Assembly: GCF_900112345.1 (NCBI RefSeq)
Contig: NZ_FOLB01000017.1
Span: forward strand, 1-44,502
Source of the DNA: Nocardioides terrae
GTDB lineage: Bacteria; Actinomycetota; Actinomycetes; Propionibacteriales; Nocardioidaceae
Direction of reading: 5' to 3'
Length of the DNA: 44,502 bases
Positions 16,103 to 22,948 of this stretch are shown here, piece by piece. The position numbers and the translations under genes are program-made. The notes under the pieces were generated by a model that saw only the letters and a list, made by a program, of their open reading frames with translations, made no database searches and was not told the DNA's origin. Numbering within the stretch: position 1 is the stretch's first letter; every line of letters begins with the position of its first letter.

Positions 16103-18437
16103 TCGCGAACAGTGCCCATCCCATCAAGGCCGCCGACCCGGCTCCGGTCCCGAGGACCGGTTCACCGAAGACGCAACCGCTGTCGCCGACCTCTACGGGT
16201 GCCTCGACACCTCGCTTGAGTCCGCCAAAGCGGAGCTCGCAGCCGTGCTCCGGTCATCGGGCCGCCTCTCGCCCCAAGCACAGGTTGAGCGCGAAGCGCA
16301 CGGCGCCCGCCTCAGCCAGCGCCTAGTTCAGCTGCGCGCGGCCGAACAGCGGCTGGTTTTCGGCCGTCTCGACCTCACCGACGGCACCACGGTCTACGTC
16401 GGCCGGCTCGGTCTGCGCCCGGCGAGCCGGGTGCTGGTCGACTGGCGCGCGCCCGCGGCCGCCGCGTTCTACCAAGCAACCCCCGCCTCACCTGGCTCGG
16501 TGGTACGACGCCGACAGCTTCACCTGGAAGGCCGGCGCCTCGTCGGCGTCCATGAGGAAGCGCTGTCCTTGGACGGGGCAAGTGACAACGACTCTGGGGC
16601 CGAGTTGAGCGTCGGCGCCGAGAGCGCGCGCGCCGGCGACTCGGTCGACCTCCTCTCCCGGGTCCTGGCCGCGCCTCGCACCGGGCGGATGCGCGACATC
16701 GTCAGCACGCTCCAGGGCGAACAAGACCGGATCATCCGCACCCCCGGGAAGGGAGCGCTCGTCGTCACCGGCGCACCCGGCACCGGGAAGACCGTCGTCG
16801 CGCTGCACCGCGCGGCATACCTGCTCTACACAGAACCCGTCCGCCGGGCCGGCGGTGTCCTCGTCGTCGGCCCGAACGCCGGCTTCCTGCGCTACATCGA
16901 GCAGGTCCTGCCCGCGCTCGGCGAGACCGACGTCGTCCTCGCGCAAGCCACCGACCTGTACCCGGTCGACGAGGCGGTGCTCGCTGTCGAGTACCCATTG
17001 GTAGCGCGGCTGAAGGGCGACCTGCGCATGGTTGAGCTGCTGCGGCGTGCCGTCAGCGACCGGCAACGCCTGCTGGCCGAACCGGTCACGCTGCTCATCG
17101 AGGACGTCGAGGTCGTCCTGCGCCCCGAGATCGTGCGGCGAGCGCGGGACGCGGCCCGCGCCAGCGGAGAGCCGCACAACCAAGCGCGCGACACCTACAC
17201 CGAGGTCGTGCTCGAGGACCTTCTCGACCAGTTCCTCTCCGCGACGTCGGGAGGTCCCAGCCACTCCGAACCCACTCCCAACCCTGATAACGACCCGACC
17301 CAGCGGCTCAGCAGCGCGCTGGCCGACGGGCTGGCCAAGGAGCTGATTGACGAGGTCGACGGGGGCACTTCACGCACGCAGGCCCTGGCCGCCCTGCACC
17401 GAAGCGTCGACGTGCGCCGCGAAGTCAACCTGCGGTGGATGCCGCTGACCCCCGAGAAGGTGCTGCGGGACCTCTTCGCCGACGAGGACCAGCTGCGCGC
17501 CGCGGCGCCGGACTGGCGTCCCGCCGACCGGGCGATGCTGGCACGACGGCGTGACGCTGCGTGGACGCGCGAGGACATCGCGCTGCTCGACGAGCTCGCG
17601 GCCCTTCTCGGACCGCCGCCGCGGGGCGCCGCGGACCGGGCCACGGCCGCGGCCCAGGCGGCCGCGCAGCACGAGGCGGTCCGGTTCGCGAGCGACACCC
17701 TGCGGGCCTTCGGCATGGCCGAGACCCTCAGCCCGGACGAGCTCGCACGCCGCTACGGCGTGGACGACCACCTGGTCGACCACCGGCCACTGGCCGAACG
17801 GGCCGCCGCAGACCCGTCGTGGGCTTACGGGCACGTCATCGTCGACGAGGCCCAAGACCTCACCCCCATGCAATGGCGAATGGTGCTGCGACGCTGCCCG
17901 TCGCGGTCATTGACCATCGTCGGGGACCTCGACCAGCGCTCCGGCGTGGCAGCACGGCCACGGACGTGGGCCGACGTTCTCGGCCCCCACCTGTCCAGCT
18001 GGCGCGAGGAGACGTTGACGGTGAACTACCGAAACCCGGGCGAACACCTCGAGTTCGCACGCCACCGCCTCCGCGAGGTAGGTGTTGACATTACAGCCGT
18101 CGACTCGGCCCGCTGGGGTGGCACCATCAGCGAGGTCGAGATCGCGGACACCGACCTGCCGGCCCTGGTCGTCGAGGAGCTCGACGCCTGCCAAGGCACC
18201 CTCGCCGTCGTGACCGGCGAGCCCGGGGCCCTCGCGAAGGAACTGCCGGCGGACGTGACCGTGGTGACGCCGGTGGAGGCCAAGGGGCTGGAGTTCGACA
18301 CCGTCGTCGTTCTCGACTCCGACGACATCGTCGACCGGCTCGGGTCCGGCGACCTATACGTGACCCTCACCCGCGCCACCCAACGCCTCGTCCTCGTCCG
18401 ACGCGCCACGCCGTGCGCGGCTGCATACACGCCATGA
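16089..18437 (+). CDS. HelD-like UvrD-family ATPase/helicase
   Basis: A 782-residue superfamily 1 protein. It starts with a coiled-coil-like N-terminal domain, then the HelD signature VYVGRLGL...VLVDWRAPAAAAFYQAT (102-131) and VSTLQGEQDRIIR. Walker A is GAPGTGKT (228-235), and the C-terminal half has VIVDEAQDLTPMQWRM, TIVGDLDQRSG and VEAKGLEFDTVVVLD. HelD proteins bind RNA polymerase and release it from DNA or nucleic acids; actinobacterial relatives include mycobacterial HelD and Streptomyces HelR, which protects RNA polymerase against rifampicin. The ATG at 16089 overlaps the PatB stop by 14 bases. Rifampicin-related function is inference; a general recycling role is equally likely. Confidence 0.88.
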   Translation: MTLDDREQCPSHQGRRPGSGPEDRFTEDATAVADLYGCLDTSLESAKAELAAVLRSSGRLSPQAQVEREAHGARLSQRLVQLRAAEQRLVFGRLDLTDGTTVYVGRLGLRPASRVLVDWRAPAAAAFYQATPASPGSVVRRRQLHLEGRRLVGVHEEALSLDGASDNDSGAELSVGAESARAGDSVDLLSRVLAAPRTGRMRDIVSTLQGEQDRIIRTPGKGALVVTGAPGTGKTVVALHRAAYLLYTEPVRRAGGVLVVGPNAGFLRYIEQVLPALGETDVVLAQATDLYPVDEAVLAVEYPLVARLKGDLRMVELLRRAVSDRQRLLAEPVTLLIEDVEVVLRPEIVRRARDAARASGEPHNQARDTYTEVVLEDLLDQFLSATSGGPSHSEPTPNPDNDPTQRLSSALADGLAKELIDEVDGGTSRTQALAALHRSVDVRREVNLRWMPLTPEKVLRDLFADEDQLRAAAPDWRPADRAMLARRRDAAWTREDIALLDELAALLGPPPRGAADRATAAAQAAAQHEAVRFASDTLRAFGMAETLSPDELARRYGVDDHLVDHRPLAERAAADPSWAYGHVIVDEAQDLTPMQWRMVLRRCPSRSLTIVGDLDQRSGVAARPRTWADVLGPHLSSWREETLTVNYRNPGEHLEFARHRLREVGVDITAVDSARWGGTISEVEIADTDLPALVVEELDACQGTLAVVTGEPGALAKELPADVTVVTPVEAKGLEFDTVVVLDSDDIVDRLGSGDLYVTLTRATQRLVLVRRATPCAAAYTP

Positions 18438-18921
18438 CCAGCCCCGCCGCCCGCAGGTCCTGCTGGTCACGGGAGCGGACTGGCCTTAGGGCGAACCCGG
18501 ATCCCGCGCGCTCGACGAAGCGCTCGCGGCACGTGGGATCTCGAGCCGCCGGGTCCCCTGGGACGACCGGAACTGGGCGAAGTAGGTCGTCAGGTATCTC
18601 CGAGCCCTCAGCGACGAGCTCGTCGTACTGCTTGGCAAGGGCGAGGAGGGTCTCCACGCGGAAGCGGAGCGTGGCCGCGCCGGCCGCGTTGCTGTTCGGC
18701 AGCCAGCCGTCCGGGTCGTCGGTCGGGCTGTGCTCACCGGTGAAGCCGTGTCTCCAGAAGGCGTCAGGGCGTGGTTGCGCAGTGCCCAGAGCCGATCCCG
18801 GATGAAGAGCCTCGCAGGCCACGAGGCCGACCAGGTGGCAGTCATGTCGACCCTCGTGCCGAAAGCGCCTGAAGAAGCCACGCCGTGACGCCCGGAACAC
18901 TTTCTGAGCGAACCGAGGCTC
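18438..18921. other. Remnant region including an ATP-grasp-like fragment
   Basis: On the plus strand at about 18448-18585 a frame with two stops encodes PQVLLVTGADWP, then RALDEALAARGISSRRVPWD and RNWAK. This resembles the start of a RimK-type ATP-grasp protein but is interrupted and goes no further. On the minus strand at about 18590-18740 a different frame gives TLRFRVETLLALAKQYDELV, a natural-looking helical piece without a start or known family. I treat both as fragments of lost genes. Confidence 0.45.
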
Positions 18922-19506
18922 TCAGTTCGGAGCTGAGGGTCCGCGGAGTCGCCTGGCCCGGCGGCGATTTCTCCAGCGGAGCCAGCGCCGATGGAGGCGC
19001 CACCCGAGAGTCTGGAGGCGCTCACGGATCGGGGGCTTCCGGGTGTACTTCGCAAGCTCCGACCTGATGGTGGTGGTCAGTGCATGAAGGCGACTGCTCG
19101 CGTTGGAAGTCGCCTCTAGCAGGTCATCGTCCGTGGGATCGGGCTCGGCGATCGTGACCTTGAGCATGAAGAGGGCAGCCCGCGCGGCTCCCATGGCGTT
19201 GCGCACGCGGTCGGATGCGAACGCCTGAACCCGCGCGAACATCTCGGTTGCCATGTCGATGGCTTCCACCTCAGCCACCGAGATGGTGAGGTTCAGGCTG
19301 TTGTCGGGTCCGTGCACCGCGTCCCTCGCTCGCATCGACCATTGAACGAGATCCAGGTACAGATCGGCCCGCTTCTCCCAGGCTCGCTGCGACAAGTCCC
19401 GTGCGCTTGACCCGCGCTGCGTCAAGCCGATCCCCACGAGTGTGACGACGCCGGTCAGAGCGCTGCCCGCGAGGCTCCATACGGCCGGGTTAGAAGTGTC
19501 TGCCAT
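18922..19506 (-). CDS. Hypothetical membrane-anchored protein
   Basis: A 194-residue protein with one N-terminal hydrophobic segment (VWSLAGSALTGVVTLVGIGL, about residues 9-28), then a long helical region, and an arginine-rich C-terminus (RRWLRWRNRRRARRLRG). No motif identifies a family. The ATG at 19506 is the obvious start. It is a solitary gene among fragments, and is one of three small membrane proteins between 18.9 and 21.7 kb, near the predicted defence locus. Confidence 0.65.
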   Translation of the reverse strand: MADTSNPAVWSLAGSALTGVVTLVGIGLTQRGSSARDLSQRAWEKRADLYLDLVQWSMRARDAVHGPDNSLNLTISVAEVEAIDMATEMFARVQAFASDRVRNAMGAARAALFMLKVTIAEPDPTDDDLLEATSNASSRLHALTTTIRSELAKYTRKPPIRERLQTLGWRLHRRWLRWRNRRRARRLRGPSAPN

Positions 19507-19619
19507 GACCGCCGCCTCCTATCAGCGGCGGCCAATCTAGCGAGGGCGCCGCCGGTACCCCGACATTGGGCATCACCTGGCTCGCTGGCTCGACTCGTTT
19601 CTGCCGCGTTACCCGCAGT

Positions 19620-20017
19620 AGGAAGCTGCGCTCCCCATCCACGCGAAGGTCCGCGCCGACGGCCCCGGCGGTCTGATCTGGCACCACCAGGGCCCCGGCA
19701 AGACCGAGCTGATGGCCTTCGCGGCGGCCCGCCTGCTGCGCGATGGCGCTGTGCTTGAGATGTACGCCGGCGTCCCGACCGTAATCGTGAGCGCCGACCG
19801 CAAGGACCTGGTGCGCCAGACAGCGGAGATGTTCGAGACAGCCGGCATCGGCAATCAACGATGGGTCAGGGCAGGTGCGTTCGTTCACGTGGTCGTGCTC
19901 GATCCCGACTCCTACGACACCTCCTCCCTGGTCGATGTCGCAGGGACCGGTCCAGTCTCGGCAACGGTGATCGACTCGCCCCGAGCATCGCTCGGCCCGA
20001 AGGTCCGGCGCGGCTGA
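19620..20017 (+). pseudogene. Type I restriction HsdR-like helicase fragment
   Basis: An open frame from 19620 to the stop at 20015-20017 encodes GGLIWHHQGPGKTELMAFAA followed by PTVIVSADRKDLVRQTAEMF. This is the Walker A (GPGKT; family usual GSGKT) and motif Ia region of the HsdR translocase, in the right order and spacing. It lacks the N-terminal nuclease, the DEAH box and everything after, and the final third may be unrelated sequence. It is a relic of a type I restriction system; no hsdM or hsdS gene is in the window. Confidence 0.8.
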
Positions 20018-20046
20018 GGTCAATTGATTCAGCCCACACCGCTCGG

Positions 20047-20255
20047 ATGCTTCGCCTCCTTCCATGCCGGCTGCTCGTTGCCGTCGTCTCAATGACGGTG
20101 GGGGATGTGACGGCCTCTCCGGCACCAACGCCGGCGGCTACATCACCGGCGAGGGCCAGGCCACCGCCTGGGCGCCCCGCGGCCGCGAGAAGCCAGTCGA
20201 GCTCACCGGTGACTCGCTCGAGGGCACGAAGCTCCACAGTCGAGTGCCCCAATGA
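20047..20255 (+). pseudogene. TlpA-like thiol-disulfide oxidoreductase lipoprotein, N-terminal fragment
   Basis: An ATG at 20047 begins MLRLLPCRLLVAVVSMTV, a signal-peptide-like stretch. In the next frame the sequence continues GGCDGLSGTNAGGYITGEG, with a lipobox-like Cys, and then TAWAPRGREKPVELTGDSLE, typical of actinobacterial TlpA/ResA-like lipoproteins before their thioredoxin fold. It ends at 20255 before the CxxC motif, and the signal peptide and mature part are out of frame. It is therefore a truncated, frameshifted remnant. Confidence 0.65.
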
Positions 20256-20286
20256 CGCGGATTCGAGGTCTGACGCACCCTGCCGC

Positions 20287-20541
20287 TCATGTCTCTCGAT
20301 TCGTCTTCCTTCTCCTCCTCTTTGGCTCGTGCGTGCGTTCCGTCGCCACGGCCTTGGCATCGGCCCGGATCGCAGCGATTCGCTCGTCGCGTTCACACGA
20401 CCGGATGTGCATGTAGACGGCCGCTGCGACCGTCGAGAGCCAGCAGACGACCTGGGCCAGGCCAGGCAGGTGCACAAGCGAGACGACGGGGGCGCCGACG
20501 AAGAGCCCAATCTGGCGACTCATCACTATCGCTTCCTTCAT
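20287..20541 (-). CDS. Small hypothetical membrane protein
   Basis: An 84-residue protein with two hydrophobic stretches in its first half (IGLFVGAPVVSLVHLPGLA and VVCWLSTVAAAVYMHI), then a highly charged tail ending in KRRRRKTNRET. The ATG at 20541 has GGAGAG at a suitable distance; ATG 20523 is an alternative. No family is recognised. Confidence 0.5.
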   Translation of the reverse strand: MKEAIVMSRQIGLFVGAPVVSLVHLPGLAQVVCWLSTVAAAVYMHIRSCERDERIAAIRADAKAVATERTHEPKRRRRKTNRET

Positions 20542-21071
20542 GTCTCGCTCTCCATTCCGTGGTTCGGCCCCCACCGTGGACCGGTTTGTGTCAGTGCGGG
20601 CGGACGGTGCACGTGTCGTGCGCCTTGCGTCCACCGCTGCCGATGCGCGTGCTCATCGACTGCATCGACAAGGGCGGCTCGGTGTTTGACTTCGAGCACC
20701 TGCGAGGGTGAGTCGACCGACCTCAGCGGCGGCCCGCGCCGATCGAGCGCGCGGCCTGGTGCGCCGCTCGGCCCTGGCCCGAGTCGTGCCCATCGCTCAT
20801 AACTCCTATTTCGGCGCCGCGGCGCTCAAACCCCGTTGTCGGTGGGAGCGGCCGTTCCTGGAGATACCGAGCATCCTCGAAGTCCGTTACCGGGGACGCG
20901 AGATGAGCATTCAAGGGGGTGGTGTTGACCAGTAGGCCGGCGCAGCATCGACGCTGGAACACACCGACCCGGGAGGAGTAACCAGACAGGAATGTCGGTG
21001 GCGTGCGACAGGATCCCGGCCGTGATGTCGGTGCTCATACAAACCGACTTCGAGCGGATGGTGAGCCGAGC
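20542..21071. other. Gap without a supported gene
   Basis: A 22-codon plus-strand piece at 20642-20710 (MRVLIDCIDKGGSVFDFEHL) looks natural but is too short to assign. The rest shows only GC-driven open frames. The 3' end must hold the leader of the gene starting at 21072. Confidence 0.3.
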
Positions 21072-21689
21072 GTGGACTCTGCATGGATCGGACTCGGCAC
21101 AGCGGTGTTCAGTGCGCTGTGGGCATCGGGTGGTCAGGCGGCACTTCAACGACGAGTGGTCGGGCACGAGCTCGATCTATCCGAGAAGCTGAACGACCCC
21201 GTTCTGAAGGTCGAGATGCGCCGTCAGGCCGAGGCGCGCGCAACGATCTACCTTGCGCGACGCCATCAGTCGTCAAGCCGCTGGCGCTGGCTCCTCATCC
21301 GAGCCGGTGCGATCGTCACCGGCATCGTTCTGATCGGCGCAGGGAACGCTGTCATCCGGGCAGGAGGGTCGACGCACTGGATCGGCGACATCCTGAGCCT
21401 CGTTGCCTTTGCGCTCGTGGGCGCCGGCATCGGGGCCATGGGTGATGAGATCTTCCGGGACAGCAGGGCATGGATCGGAGCCACACGGCTGCGGTACGCC
21501 CGCGAGCGGCTCGCAGCGATCTCAGGGCATGACGCCGGGGCGGACAGCTTGGGCGAGGAAGGTGCTGCTCTTACATCAGTGGATCTGGTCGCTTCGCTTC
21601 ATTCTTGCGGTGCTGATGGCCGTTGGCGGAGTGACGGTGTGGCACCTAGTCGTTGCGGGAATTCAGCGCTCACTGGAGGACGTGCATGA
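21072..21689 (+). CDS. Hypothetical multi-pass membrane protein, possibly frameshifted
   Basis: A protein of about 205 residues. It begins VDSAWIGLGTAVFSALWASG (one hydrophobic segment), then a helical stretch with KLNDPVLKVEMRRQAEARAT, then two more membrane segments (LLIRAGAIVTGIVLIGAGN and IGDILSLVAFALVGAGIGA). The GTG at 21072 follows GGTGAG. The last 50 or so residues, after the GHDAGADSLGEEGAAL region, lose natural composition, while an overlapping frame encodes another membrane segment. The real C-terminus may therefore continue in that other frame through a frameshift. The family is unknown. Confidence 0.5.
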   Translation: MDSAWIGLGTAVFSALWASGGQAALQRRVVGHELDLSEKLNDPVLKVEMRRQAEARATIYLARRHQSSSRWRWLLIRAGAIVTGIVLIGAGNAVIRAGGSTHWIGDILSLVAFALVGAGIGAMGDEIFRDSRAWIGATRLRYARERLAAISGHDAGADSLGEEGAALTSVDLVASLHSCGADGRWRSDGVAPSRCGNSALTGGRA

Positions 21690-21723
21690 GCGTCTGGTCA
21701 AGCGTTCGCCACGGATCCGTTGA
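21529..21723 (+). CDS. Small overlapping membrane protein or displaced C-terminus of the previous gene
   Basis: A 64-residue frame starting at ATG 21529 contains a hydrophobic segment (WSLRFILAVLMAVGGVTVWH) and a helical amphipathic tail, SLEDVHERLVKRSPRIR. It is in the +1 frame relative to the preceding gene, overlapping its last 160 bases. It could be an independent small protein, but its composition is more natural than the competing frame, so it may be the true end of the upstream protein after a frameshift. Confidence 0.4.
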   Translation: MTPGRTAWARKVLLLHQWIWSLRFILAVLMAVGGVTVWHLVVAGIQRSLEDVHERLVKRSPRIR

Positions 21724-21865
21724 TCTTCGGATGCGCAACCGCGGCGGAGTGCAGCACTCATCGCGCACACGCCGTGGCCGCTGCTGACGGTCAAACGCGC
21801 TGCGTGACGGCGAACGAAGTCGTCATCCCAGCGGTTCAGTGGGGCACCTTGCGGGGCCGGCGCCC

Positions 21866-22948
21866 CTACGGCGACCGCTTTAGCAGAACTGACGAATTTG
21901 CGAGTAGCCGGCACGTCACCTTCACGCTCGCGAGGTCGTTCTGGAAGGCGTACCCGAGGGCCTCAACGCGACCGACATCCGCAATTAGGGGGTGGGCGAT
22001 CTTGATAAGCCGGCCCGGCGTCGCAAACAGTAATTCCTCACTTTCGTTCGTATGGACGGTCACGTAGTCGGGTCTTTCGTCGTCGAACTCCATGGTCCCG
22101 GGGGTCAAGTGGATGACGTCGTCAAAGCGGACAAGCTGTGCAAGTGTTTCCGCCGCTACCAAGTCAATGAGGCCGTTGACAGCGTCGAACGCGAGCGCGA
22201 AGTCCCTCGACGCCCCAGTGAGGGACTCAACTACCTCGCGTGTGTGGTGCTCGCGATAGTTGTACCGAGGTAACGCCAGCCTTGGCTCGTAGGCGTTCAG
22301 TTGCTCGGGGGCAACCAGTTGTCGTAACTCCACACGTGCAGCCTTGAGCTGGGCCGCGTCGTCGGCAGTGAGTGCATCATGCGCCGACTGGTACCGCTGC
22401 CATGCGTTGGAGCAGCGCAGCGCCTCCGCCAGATTAGAAGTGAGTTGACGGATGCTCTCTGGGTCCTCGGCGTCCAGAAGTTCTGAGGTGGCCACGACGC
22501 GCGGCTGAAACTGCAGGCGGGCGGCTAAATCGGCGGGCCGCCAAGGGTATCGGTAGGTAAATTCTTGCGTTGTGAGCGCCGCTTCCCGAACGAGTTGGGG
22601 GACGAGAATCATCGGGTAACCCGGCAGCCTTGACCGAAGCCATGCCACTAAGGCGTGGTGCGCAGCTTCCACGCGATTCGCCAGCGAGAGGAATCGTTGC
22701 CATTGCTCCGAATCGCCGATTTGCACGTCCGGCATCGCGGACAACGCGAAGTTGACTTGAGTGAAGAGTCGGAGGGGATGGCTAGTGATCCCGGCTCCAC
22801 CGGCATCAAACTCATTCAGAACGCGGCTCAACGGACGGTGGTCGACCCGCGAGGCTGGTGCCAGCTCGCTCAACTCGAGGATTCGAGGAGTCGCCTTTAT
22901 CGCAACGGCGAGATCGTTTGCGGCGCTCCAAATGTCAGCAGACGTCAT
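21866..22948 (-). CDS. Protein of unknown family, coupled partner of the nuclease-NTPase
   Basis: A 360-residue, largely helical protein with no signal peptide, membrane segment or motif that I recognise. Visible features include the N-terminal helix SADIWSAANDLAVAIKATPR, an aromatic region EFTYRYPWRPADLAARLQF around residue 125, PRYNYREHHTREVVESL around 230, and an acidic/hydrophobic C-terminal region with TMEFDDERPDYVTVHTN. The ATG at 22948 shares ATGA with the stop of the upstream nuclease-NTPase gene, so the two are translationally coupled and presumably act together. A sensor, inhibitor or cofactor for the NTPase is possible, but nothing in the sequence decides. Its GC content is lower than that of the conjugation genes. 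Confidence 0.75.
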   Translation of the reverse strand: MTSADIWSAANDLAVAIKATPRILELSELAPASRVDHRPLSRVLNEFDAGGAGITSHPLRLFTQVNFALSAMPDVQIGDSEQWQRFLSLANRVEAAHHALVAWLRSRLPGYPMILVPQLVREAALTTQEFTYRYPWRPADLAARLQFQPRVVATSELLDAEDPESIRQLTSNLAEALRCSNAWQRYQSAHDALTADDAAQLKAARVELRQLVAPEQLNAYEPRLALPRYNYREHHTREVVESLTGASRDFALAFDAVNGLIDLVAAETLAQLVRFDDVIHLTPGTMEFDDERPDYVTVHTNESEELLFATPGRLIKIAHPLIADVGRVEALGYAFQNDLASVKVTCRLLANSSVLLKRSP

